A stretch of DNA of 26,687 bases from Fusobacteriaceae bacterium (GTDB lineage Bacteria; Fusobacteriota; Fusobacteriia; Fusobacteriales; Fusobacteriaceae). Below the pieces are notes generated by a model. It saw only the letters and a list, made by a program, of their open reading frames with translations, did not search any database and was not told the DNA's origin. The stretch lies in assembly GCA_900764925.1 (NCBI GenBank), contig CAAFPW010000044.1:1-26687 (forward strand), in the 5' to 3' direction. Shown here piece by piece: positions 5,887 to 13,676 of this stretch. The stretch's first letter is position 1. Each line of letters starts with the position of its first letter. Position numbers and translations under genes: made by a program.

Positions 5887-8400
5887 CTAACTTAAATACT
5901 CTTTTAAAACTTTTTCCAATATTGGAAAATCTATTGGTTTTGATATATGACTATTCATTCCTGCCATAGTTGTAGCTGCAATATCTTCAGCAAAGGCATT
6001 AGCTGTTACAGCTATTATTGGAATCTCTTTAGCGTCCTCTCTAGCTAATTTTCTTATCTCTTTTGTAGCATCACAACCATTTAATTCTGGCATCTGCATA
6101 TCCATAAGTATCATATCAAACTCATTCTCTTTTGAGTTTTTAAAGATTTCCAAGGCTTCCTTACCATTCCAAGCTTGAACCACTACCAACTCTTTCATTG
6201 TTAAAAGCTCTGTAATGATCTCCATATTTATATCATTATCTTCAGCCACTAAGATTTTCTTTCCTTTAAATCCTACCTCTTCAACCTTTTCTAGCTCTTC
6301 CTCTTCTGCTATATCCCCTATAACTTCCAAAGGAATCAACAAGTTTATCTCAGTTCCCTTATCTATCTCACTCTCTATTTTGATCTCTCCACCTAACTGT
6401 CCAACAAGAGTCTTTACTATTGCCATACCTAAACCTGTCCCTTTTATTCCTTTAGCTCCAAAGTTAGTTTCTCTTTCAAAAGGAAGATATATCTTTTCTA
6501 AAAACTCTTTAGTCATACCACAACCATTGTCCTTGATTGTAAAAGAGTAGTTGGTATGCCCATCTCTATTTAACTCTTGAACATTAAAAGAGATCGTTCC
6601 ATTCTCTCTAGTGTACTTAAAAGCATTGGATAACAGATTGTTTAAAATTTGATGTAACTTTGAAAAATCTCCTCTTACACAGGTATTTTCAAAATCGTAT
6701 GTTACAATGAAGCTCTTTCCTGTTTTCTCCCCTTCGATTTTAAATATATCAACTATACTATCCAATCTCTCTTTGAGTGAAAACTCTTCTAGTAGAATAT
6801 CTCTCTTATTGAACTCCAACTTTGAAAGTTCCAAAATATCATTGATTAAATTCAGAAGCTGCTTACTTGAGTTATTTATCTTCTCTAAATATTTAATAAT
6901 GCTTTCTGGGTTGTTCACATGATTTTTAGCTAACTCAGATAGCCCTATTATTCCATTGAGTGGGGTTCTCATATCGTGTGACATACTTGAGAAAAAAAGA
7001 TTTTTAGCCTCTGTATTCTCCTCCATAGTCTTCAATGATGTTTTTAATATCTCAGTATACTCTAGACTTTTTTTCTTCTCTTGATCTATATCTTTAAAAC
7101 ACAGGATAATCTCCCCAGGACTTAAAGACTCATCAAAAAGAAGTCTTATATTGGACCATCTGTACTCATTACCCAATTTTCTTTTAAAATCTCCACCAAA
7201 GTCTCTCACTCTATTTTTTACAAGCTCCTTCATATTTGTTATGGAGAAAGCCTCTAAAAACTCTTTTTTGGCATCTTCATCTATAATCTCTAACAGCACA
7301 TTTTCTAAATCAACATAGTTCCCCTTAGGAGCTATTTTCGAACGAACATAATCTGATCCCTTTATCATAACATAGGTTTCCTTTTTAAAGTTTATCCTAT
7401 ATATTCCATAGTAAGAGTTTCCTAACACTCTTATAGTATCATTGGTCTCTTCAACTATTCTATTCATTCTCTCCTCTCTCTTGTAGAGAATAAATCCTAT
7501 TATAAAAAAGAGAATAGCACTACCTAAATACAGATAATATAATACCATCATCTCAGAAAGTAAAACAGCGTATGGAATAGTAACTATTGACAGCCACCCT
7601 TGAGGTGATCTACTGTAATATACTCCTCTTTTTTCATTGTTCAAATCATACATAAAGGAACTAGAAGATTCATATTTCCCGCTCTCTATTGAATGCACTA
7701 TGTTATCTACATATTTTTTTACTTCTTCTAAACAATCTCCAACCTTACTCTTCATATAGATGATATTTCCATTAGTATCACATAGATAGTAATAGGTTCC
7801 CTCTAAAAAATAATCCAATGGTTCAATTTGGTTCTGTGAAATTAAATCCTTGGTGTAGATATCAATAGCCAATACATCATTTTTATCATTTATCTTTAAA
7901 GCTAGAGTGATGACATCTTCTCCTGTTCTAATATCTTTATAGAGATCAGTATAGATTATCTTACCATCTGCTTCAACAGCCTTGGTGTACCAATTAGCTT
8001 GAGACAGATCAACTGCTGCCGCTCCCTTCCAATTGGTAGCTCCTATTATCTTACCATCAATAGTACTATATATCTCTACTAACTCACTATCAAGCTCATC
8101 TCCCACATAATCTCTATAAGCTTTAAACCACTCTCTTATCTCTTCAGTGTCATTTTCTTTCTCTATGAGATTATTCAACCATCTACTTGCTGTTTTTAAA
8201 AACATCTCATAGCTATCTATCTTTTTATCCTCTTTTAAAAGAAGATGAGAGGATATCTCCTCTCCCATAATCTGTACAGTATCCAATATTTTTTTTCTTA
8301 CTACAAGAAGGCTTATTCCTGATAAAACTATAAATAGAATTAACATAGTTAATCCCAATACCACTCTTCTTTTTATATTTCTATTTCTTATCGTACTCAC
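5887..8400 (-). CDS. Hybrid sensor histidine kinase (Cache sensor, HisKA, HATPase, receiver)
   Basis: Inner-membrane signalling kinase of 837 residues. Order: TM helix 13-34; extracytoplasmic Cache-type sensor (about 38-280, with NWYTKAV and YKDIRTGEDVITLAL); second TM at about 283-309; a PAS-like linker (about 330-455); HisKA with H475 in SHDMRTPLNGIIG; HATPase with N box (NNLLSNAFKYT), DNGCGM and GTGLGMAIVK; and a C-terminal receiver (about 715-837) with D721, phospho-accepting D767 (MDMQMP) and K821 (SKPID). The start is GTG; AGGAG lies about 11 nt upstream, rather far, but no better codon is present. It begins 30 bp after dnaN. Signals of Cache domains are usually small molecules such as amino acids or organic acids; the ligand cannot be told. 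A phosphorelay with the next gene is inferred. Confidence 0.93.
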   Translation of the reverse strand: MSTIRNRNIKRRVVLGLTMLILFIVLSGISLLVVRKKILDTVQIMGEEISSHLLLKEDKKIDSYEMFLKTASRWLNNLIEKENDTEEIREWFKAYRDYVGDELDSELVEIYSTIDGKIIGATNWKGAAAVDLSQANWYTKAVEADGKIIYTDLYKDIRTGEDVITLALKINDKNDVLAIDIYTKDLISQNQIEPLDYFLEGTYYYLCDTNGNIIYMKSKVGDCLEEVKKYVDNIVHSIESGKYESSSSFMYDLNNEKRGVYYSRSPQGWLSIVTIPYAVLLSEMMVLYYLYLGSAILFFIIGFILYKREERMNRIVEETNDTIRVLGNSYYGIYRINFKKETYVMIKGSDYVRSKIAPKGNYVDLENVLLEIIDEDAKKEFLEAFSITNMKELVKNRVRDFGGDFKRKLGNEYRWSNIRLLFDESLSPGEIILCFKDIDQEKKKSLEYTEILKTSLKTMEENTEAKNLFFSSMSHDMRTPLNGIIGLSELAKNHVNNPESIIKYLEKINNSSKQLLNLINDILELSKLEFNKRDILLEEFSLKERLDSIVDIFKIEGEKTGKSFIVTYDFENTCVRGDFSKLHQILNNLLSNAFKYTRENGTISFNVQELNRDGHTNYSFTIKDNGCGMTKEFLEKIYLPFERETNFGAKGIKGTGLGMAIVKTLVGQLGGEIKIESEIDKGTEINLLIPLEVIGDIAEEEELEKVEEVGFKGKKILVAEDNDINMEIITELLTMKELVVVQAWNGKEALEIFKNSKENEFDMILMDMQMPELNGCDATKEIRKLAREDAKEIPIIAVTANAFAEDIAATTMAGMNSHISKPIDFPILEKVLKEYLS

Positions 8401-8430
8401 TATTCTGGCTTCTCCTAATATTTTTTACAT

Positions 8431-9564
8431 TTATTGCTCTTTTAAAGCTAGTGGCATCAAGATATAGATATAGTCCTTTACCTCATCCTCTCTTATTTTT
8501 ACAGAGCTATTTGAAGCTATAAACTCCAAAGTTATATCCATATCCTTGTTTAAAGTTTGAATAAAATCAGCTAAGAATTTTGTATTCAGTGCTATTTTGA
8601 TCTTATCTCCCTCATATTGAACCTCTAACTCCTCATTTATCTTAGCAATCTCATTGACTCCATTGACTTTTAGTTCTTTTCCATCTAAGTAGAAAGTAGC
8701 TCCATATTTAGACTCGGAGTTATTTCTTACAAAGATTATTATTCTTTTCAATACTTTCATAAAAGTATCAGCTTTTATAGTCAACTTCTTGTCATAACTG
8801 TTGTTCTTTAAAATTCCTTGATAATTTGGGAAAGCCATATCTATAACTCTACTGATTATCAATACATCCTCCATCTTAAAGAATATACTCTTATTTATAT
8901 AGTAGAATTTTACCTCTGTATTATCTATACTTCTTAGTAATTTAGTCATTGATTCAACAGTATTAAGTGGAATACTTACAGCTATCTTCCCACTGATTTT
9001 TTCTAAATCTTTCTCTAAATACACAAGTCTATAAGTGTCTGTTGTAACAAATTTCAGCTTGTTATCTTCGCTCTCCATTCTGACACAGTTGATCTGTAAG
9101 TTGTCACTTGAAGGAGAAGCAGCATATTTTACCTTTTCAAAGATAGTAGCCAGCTCTTGACTGTCTATTTTAAACTCCTCCACCTTTTCAGAGAAGTTTT
9201 CATCTACAAGTATCTTAGGAAAATCCCCAGCATCCATCAATGAAAACTCTGAAGCTGAATCAGAACTTTCAATTAAAAGATTTCCATCTTGCTCAGTAAA
9301 AGTTACAACCTCATCTTTTATCTCTTTTAAATACTCCTCTACCAATTGGTATTGAAAAACTATCTTTCCAGCTTCTACTACCTCTTCACATCTCATCTCT
9401 GTTGTAATAGTTGATTCTAGATTTGTTCCACAGAAAAATAGATTCTCTCCCCTTGTTTCAATGTAGGCACAAGAGATTATAGGTCTGATCTTGTTTTCAC
9501 TTATTGTCTTCTCTATAATTCTCAATCTCTTTAGAAATTCTAATCTATTTATTACAATCTTCAC
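8431..9564 (-). CDS. dnaN: DNA polymerase III sliding clamp (beta subunit)
   Basis: Ring-shaped clamp that holds the replicative polymerase on DNA. The 377 residues fit the family (about 370) and show the three clamp repeats. Recognisable parts are the N-terminal MKIVINRLEFLKRL, FVTTDTYRLVYLE in the second repeat, RVIDMAFPNYQGIL, and the C-terminal YILMPLAL. The frame extends to a TTG at 9582, but that TTG abuts the ribosome-binding site (AAGGAGAGAG). The GTG at 9564 follows it at good spacing and gives the usual clamp N-terminus. The gene is 20 bp downstream of the sigma gene and upstream of a sensor kinase, not beside dnaA or recF. The C-terminal MPLAL matches replicative clamps. I cannot tell whether this is the only copy. 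Confidence 0.93.
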   Translation of the reverse strand: MKIVINRLEFLKRLRIIEKTISENKIRPIISCAYIETRGENLFFCGTNLESTITTEMRCEEVVEAGKIVFQYQLVEEYLKEIKDEVVTFTEQDGNLLIESSDSASEFSLMDAGDFPKILVDENFSEKVEEFKIDSQELATIFEKVKYAASPSSDNLQINCVRMESEDNKLKFVTTDTYRLVYLEKDLEKISGKIAVSIPLNTVESMTKLLRSIDNTEVKFYYINKSIFFKMEDVLIISRVIDMAFPNYQGILKNNSYDKKLTIKADTFMKVLKRIIIFVRNNSESKYGATFYLDGKELKVNGVNEIAKINEELEVQYEGDKIKIALNTKFLADFIQTLNKDMDITLEFIASNSSVKIREDEVKDYIYILMPLALKEQ

Positions 9565-9584
9565 TTTTCTCTCTCCTTCCAAAA

Positions 9585-10403
9585 TTAAAAGAATTTACTT
9601 CTATTCTTATTGTATTGAGTTTTTAGTTTTTTTAGAGTTTTCTTCTCTATCTGTCTAACTCTCTCTCTAGTTATATTAAAAGTCTGTCCTATCTCCTCTA
9701 AGGTATGAATCTCCTCTCCGTCCAATCCATATCTCAATTTGAGTATCTTTTTCTCCCTGTCATCTAGGACTTTGACTAACTCTCTTATTTGATCTCTTCC
9801 CATCTCTTCAATAATCTCATCTTCCAAAGTTGTATCTTCATGGTCAGCTATAGTATCCTCAAGATATATATCATCACCAATACTTGTACTCAAAGACATA
9901 GGATCTTGAAAGGTCAAGATTATATCATCTATTTTATCCTTATCTAAGTTTAAGTCTTGGGCTATCTCCTCCACAGTTGGATATATTCCCTCCTCTTTTA
10001 CTCTATTGGTCACATACTTATTAACTCTATTTAAAAGATCATACTTATATGAGGGTATTCTTATACCTCTTCCCTTACAGATAATAGCTTTATTTATGGA
10101 TTGTTTTATCCACCAAACTGCATAGGTAGAGAATCTAAACCCCTTATCTATATCAAATTTTTCTATGGCATAGATAAGTCCAAAGTTCCCCTCACTTATT
10201 AGATCTATCAAGCTCAATCCTCTGTTGGTATAGCTCTTAGCCACATTTACTACCAATCTCAAATTACATAGGATCAGTTTGTTTTTAGCTTCTATATCCC
10301 CATCTTTTGCTTTTTTCAATAATTCTAGTTCTTCATCTTTATCCAGAATTTCATACTTTCTTATATCTTCTAAATAAAACGAAATAAGGTCTCTGTCTAG
10401 CAT
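9585..10403 (-). CDS. RNA polymerase sigma-70 family factor lacking region 1.1
   Basis: Promoter-recognition subunit of 272 residues. Region 1.2 is at about 3-36 (ISFYLEDIRKYEIL), region 2 at about 45-115, region 3 at about 120-195 and region 4 at about 205-262 with HTH TLEEIGQTFNITRERVRQIE. The core-binding part NLRLVVNVAKSYTNRG and FSTYAVWWIKQSI are close to RpoD. Region 4.2 keeps the TRERVRQIE residues that read the -35. In region 2.4 the residue equivalent to E. coli T440 is Asn (KQSINKAI). There is no long N-terminal region 1.1. It could be an alternative group 2 type or a short primary sigma, so no symbol is given. The frame opens with GTG (10415), ATG (10409) and ATG (10403); GTGGGG six bases before 10403 favours that one, with moderate confidence. 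It sits between gpsA and dnaN. Confidence 0.88.
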   Translation of the reverse strand: MLDRDLISFYLEDIRKYEILDKDEELELLKKAKDGDIEAKNKLILCNLRLVVNVAKSYTNRGLSLIDLISEGNFGLIYAIEKFDIDKGFRFSTYAVWWIKQSINKAIICKGRGIRIPSYKYDLLNRVNKYVTNRVKEEGIYPTVEEIAQDLNLDKDKIDDIILTFQDPMSLSTSIGDDIYLEDTIADHEDTTLEDEIIEEMGRDQIRELVKVLDDREKKILKLRYGLDGEEIHTLEEIGQTFNITRERVRQIEKKTLKKLKTQYNKNRSKFF

Positions 10404-10427
10404 ATTCATCCCCACTCTTTAATTTTA

Positions 10428-11429
10428 TTAGTAAAACTCTACCTTTAATTCTCTTTCCATCAAAGCCTCAACCATATTTTTAGCATTGGCATTGTTGTAG
10501 ATAATATTATATGTTGCCTCTACTATCGGCATAGATATTCCCAATTTTTGAGCTTGTTCATAGACAGCTTTCACTGTTGGAACTCCCTCGGCTACCATTG
10601 TCATATTAGCCAATATCTGATCTATCTTCTCCCCTTTTCCCAAACACTCTCCCACATGTCTATTTCTACTGTGTTTACTTGCACAAGTAACTATCAAGTC
10701 TCCTATTCCACTAAGTCCTGAAAAAGTTCTCTCATCTGCCCCTAAAGCCTTTCCAAATCTAGTCATCTCAGCTATTCCTCTAGTTATCAAAGCTGCCTTG
10801 GTATTATCTCCAAATCCCATTCCATCAGCTATTCCAGCTCCTATTGCCAGACAGTTTTTTACAGCAGCTCCTACCTCTACTCCGATTATATCCTCATTTA
10901 GATACACTCTGAAGTTCTTAGTGTTAAATAGCTCCTGTATCTCTCCAGCCTTATCCTTCTGTCCAGCTGCTACTATTGTAGTTGGAAGTCCAATAGCTAC
11001 CTCCTCAGCATGAGTAGGTCCAGATAGAACCACTATATTCTTATGGTATTTTCCAATTATCTCATCCTTCATTACCTCTGACAATCTCATTCCAGTAGAT
11101 ACCTCTATACCCTTAGCTGTATTTACTAGGATCATATCTTGAGTAAGCTGAGAGGTAAAGTTACTGATAACCCCTCTCAAAACTTGAGAAGGAACTGAAA
11201 ATATAACATATCTTATCCCTTTTAATAGGTTCTCACTCTCAGAAATTACATTCAAATTATCTGGAAATTTTACCCCCGGTAAGTATCTACTGTTCTCCCT
11301 TGAGTTTTGAATCTCCTCTGCTCTATTTTTATCATATTCCCACATAGTGACATCATAATTTTTACTAGCTAGTACAAGCCCTAAAGCTGTTCCCCAACTT
11401 CCAGCCCCTATTATAACAACCTTTTTCAT
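10428..11429 (-). CDS. gpsA: NAD(P)+-dependent glycerol-3-phosphate dehydrogenase
   Basis: Cytoplasmic enzyme that reduces dihydroxyacetone phosphate to sn-glycerol-3-phosphate, the backbone of phospholipids. The 333-residue length is usual. The Rossmann motif GAGSWG is at residues 8-13. NTAKGIE, VLSGPTHAEEV, the catalytic-lysine region AAVKNCLAIGAGI, LSGIGDLIVTC and SRNRHVG follow in the expected order. AGGAGG precedes the ATG. It lies 10 bp after plsY, whose product acylates the glycerol-3-phosphate made here, so the pair forms the entry to phospholipid synthesis. Confidence 0.97.
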   Translation of the reverse strand: MKKVVIIGAGSWGTALGLVLASKNYDVTMWEYDKNRAEEIQNSRENSRYLPGVKFPDNLNVISESENLLKGIRYVIFSVPSQVLRGVISNFTSQLTQDMILVNTAKGIEVSTGMRLSEVMKDEIIGKYHKNIVVLSGPTHAEEVAIGLPTTIVAAGQKDKAGEIQELFNTKNFRVYLNEDIIGVEVGAAVKNCLAIGAGIADGMGFGDNTKAALITRGIAEMTRFGKALGADERTFSGLSGIGDLIVTCASKHSRNRHVGECLGKGEKIDQILANMTMVAEGVPTVKAVYEQAQKLGISMPIVEATYNIIYNNANAKNMVEALMERELKVEFY

Positions 11430-11439
11430 AACCTTCCTC

Positions 11440-12042
11440 CTATTTTAGCTTAAATTTATTCTCTGTTCCATTGAGGAGTCTTCCCATATTACTCTTATGC
11501 TTATATACAACAAATGCTCCTATCACTGTTGTCATTATAAGTAATGGGAACTTGTCCAATCCATTTGTAGTTGGATAAAAATAAGTAAGTATTGGTAACA
11601 TTACTGAAGCTATTATTGATCCCAACGAGATATATCTTGTAATAGCCACCACAACTATAAAGATTATAAGAAGTGTCAATGTAACTTGAGGTATTAAAAA
11701 TAGAAATACTCCTAAGCTAGTAGCCACTCCCTTACCACCTTTGAAATTTAGAAAAAATGATAGGGTATGCCCAACTATTGCCACAACTCCTATAAGAAGT
11801 AGATAGTTCCCCTCCACTCCAAATTTACTCGCTAAAAATGGTGGTAAAAATCCCTTTAAAGCATCTGCTATAAGTACCATTATACCATACTTTGGTCCTA
11901 AAACTCTATAAGCATTAGTTGCCCCTGAGTTTTTACTTCCATGCTCTCTGATATCAATATTTTTAAAATGTTTTCCTATCCATACTCCATTAGGTAGAGC
12001 ACCTAAAATATATCCTAATATTAAAAACACTACTATCTTCAT
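11440..12042 (-). CDS. plsY: Acyl-phosphate:glycerol-3-phosphate acyltransferase
   Basis: Inner-membrane enzyme that acylates position 1 of glycerol-3-phosphate using acyl-phosphate, giving lysophosphatidate. The 200 residues contain several hydrophobic helices and the family motifs: GALPNGVWIGK near the N-terminus, GSKNSGATNAYRVLG, and FKGGKGVATSLG. The usual GSGNIGATN appears as GSKNSGATN, which keeps the N-x-GATN core. It follows the methyltransferase gene by 12 bp and precedes gpsA by 10 bp. The acyl-phosphate maker plsX is not in the window. Confidence 0.96.
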   Translation of the reverse strand: MKIVVFLILGYILGALPNGVWIGKHFKNIDIREHGSKNSGATNAYRVLGPKYGIMVLIADALKGFLPPFLASKFGVEGNYLLLIGVVAIVGHTLSFFLNFKGGKGVATSLGVFLFLIPQVTLTLLIIFIVVVAITRYISLGSIIASVMLPILTYFYPTTNGLDKFPLLIMTTVIGAFVVYKHKSNMGRLLNGTENKFKLK

Positions 12043-12054
12043 AATCCTCTTCTC

Positions 12055-13410
12055 CTATTTATAAAATCTTCCAACTACCTCAGTATGAGCTGTCCCTGGG
12101 AACATATCCACAGGTTGTACCTCATCTATTTTGTACCCCAATCTAGTTAAAATCTCTGCATCTCTAGCGAAGGTAGATGGATTACAAGATATATATACTA
12201 TCTCTTTTATACCACTTTCTGCCGTTTTTATCAAACTTTTTTCTTCAATTCCTTTTCTAGGTGGGTCAAAAATTATAGCGTCCACTTTTTTTCCTATATT
12301 TATAAGCTCTAACATCTTATCTTCCACAGCCCCATTTATAAACTCGATATTTTCTATACCATTTTCACTGGCTGTCTTTATTCCATCTAGGGTAGCTGAT
12401 TCTACAAGCTCTATCGCATAGACTTTTTCAGCTTTTTTAGATAGTATCATGGCTATTGTTCCTGTTCCAGAGTAAGCATCCACTATGTATTTATTCTCAA
12501 TATCTGCAAAATAATTTACAGCTGTACTATATAGTTTCTTAGTCTGTGGTAGATTTATTTGGAAGAAGGATTTTGGTGAGATATTGAAGTGTATTCCATC
12601 TATCTCCTCTTTTATACTCTTTTCTCCCCAAATAAAGATATTTTTCTCCCCTAGAGCAAAATTTGTCCTCTTACTATTCAATGATATATAGATAGATTTT
12701 ATCTCAGAAACTCTATTTTTTAACTCCATCAATATATCCTTATATCTCTTCTCTACCTTTGTACTGTTGATAATAAGCACAACCATAGCCTCATTTTTGG
12801 AATTAGTTCTCACCATGATGTGTCTAAGTACTCCCTTGTGCTCCTTCTCATCATAGACAGATACCTTTTCCCTGTTTAAAATCTTTTTTAACTCTCTTAT
12901 GATCTCATTTCCAAGTCTTGAATTTAGGATATTTTCCTCCACTTGAAAGACATCGTGGGACTTTCTTTTGAAAAATCCTGTGATTATCTCCCCCTTATAC
13001 TTTGAAAATGGTTCAATTATCTTGTTACGGTAGTGGTATGGATCCTCACTCCCTATAACATCTTTCACTAAGATATTATCTAGCTTACCTATCTTTTTCA
13101 TAACATCCTCTACCATGAGCTTTTTATACTTAAGCTGTGCTTCATACTTTAACATTCCAAAGTCACAACCTTGAAAATCTTCAAAGCTTATCTTTGAAAG
13201 GTCTTCAACTCTCTCTTCTCCGGCCTCTAATATCTCCTCAATAAGCCCTCTGGCATAGGTTTTTTTTACAGATATTATCTTAACCTTTACCACATCATCA
13301 GGTACAGACATAGGAACAAACACAGCAAAATCATTGTAGTATCCCAGTCCCTCTCCACCGTTTACAATCTTATCTATCTTTATCTCTATAACTTGATTTT
13401 TTTTTAACAT
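12055..13410 (-). CDS. rlmD: 23S rRNA (uracil-5-)-methyltransferase, RlmD/RumA family, Fe-S ligands absent
   Basis: S-adenosylmethionine-dependent enzyme that makes 5-methyluridine in 23S rRNA. The 451 residues begin with a TRAM domain (about 1-60; VNGGEGLGYYNDFAVFVP). The catalytic domain has FFQINLPQT, the SAM loop DAYSGTGTIAMILS, the DPPRKG motif, the nucleophile Cys in YISCNPSTFARD, and the C-terminal HTEVVGRF with the general-base Glu. In classical RumA proteins four Cys bind a 4Fe-4S cluster. Here the region reads FQGCDFGMLKYEAQ with a single Cys, and the later Cys-Pro is replaced by EENIL, so the cluster is probably lost. Which uridine (1939, 747 or both) is modified cannot be told, so the symbol is provisional. 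The ribosome-binding site GAGGAG lies in the last codons of ftsL. Confidence 0.88.
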   Translation of the reverse strand: MLKKNQVIEIKIDKIVNGGEGLGYYNDFAVFVPMSVPDDVVKVKIISVKKTYARGLIEEILEAGEERVEDLSKISFEDFQGCDFGMLKYEAQLKYKKLMVEDVMKKIGKLDNILVKDVIGSEDPYHYRNKIIEPFSKYKGEIITGFFKRKSHDVFQVEENILNSRLGNEIIRELKKILNREKVSVYDEKEHKGVLRHIMVRTNSKNEAMVVLIINSTKVEKRYKDILMELKNRVSEIKSIYISLNSKRTNFALGEKNIFIWGEKSIKEEIDGIHFNISPKSFFQINLPQTKKLYSTAVNYFADIENKYIVDAYSGTGTIAMILSKKAEKVYAIELVESATLDGIKTASENGIENIEFINGAVEDKMLELINIGKKVDAIIFDPPRKGIEEKSLIKTAESGIKEIVYISCNPSTFARDAEILTRLGYKIDEVQPVDMFPGTAHTEVVGRFYK

Positions 13411-13417
13411 TTAGATA

Positions 13418-13675
13418 TTACTCCTCTATTTTAAAGAACTTTATATCATCTGAAATTGTCATCTTCTTTTTATTTCTCATCTCGTTACCAATTCTCTCCA
13501 AATCCACTAGAGAATCATATTGTAACTCCTTTTTCTCCAACTCTTTTTGTAGCTCCTCTAACTGCTTATTCCCATTTTTTATAGATAGTTCTAATCTGGA
13601 TACTCTAATTAACAAGTGCCCATGAACCAACCACACTGAAATCAATCCAAATAAAAATAGTGCTACAATCTTCAT
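13418..13675 (-). CDS. ftsL: Small FtsL-like cell division protein
   Basis: Small bitopic protein of 85 residues, probably a divisome scaffold paired with FtsB/DivIC and activating septal peptidoglycan synthesis. It has a TM helix at about residues 3-22 (IVALFLFGLISVWLVHG), then a coiled coil at about 25-65 (LELSIKNGNKQLEELQKELE), and a short tail with ERIGNEMRNKKKM that resembles the 'ERIE..A...LGM' end of FtsL/DivIC proteins. Sequence alone is too divergent for certainty; the position is what convinces, since ftsL follows rsmH (mraW) in many bacteria. Its ATG begins one base after the rsmH stop, which suggests translational coupling. FtsB/DivIC or an uncharacterised membrane coiled-coil protein are alternatives. 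Confidence 0.72.
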   Translation of the reverse strand: MKIVALFLFGLISVWLVHGHLLIRVSRLELSIKNGNKQLEELQKELEKKELQYDSLVDLERIGNEMRNKKKMTISDDIKFFKIEE

Positions 13676-13676
13676 T

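Noticed and set aside
5610..5969. Open frame of 119 codons on the plus strand across the receiver gene and the kinase end
   Set aside because: It is antisense to two clear coding regions and reads as Ser/Ile/Leu-rich shadow sequence.
9565..9582. TTG at 9582 as start of dnaN
   Set aside because: It abuts the ribosome-binding site; GTG at 9564 restores the usual clamp start MKIVINR.
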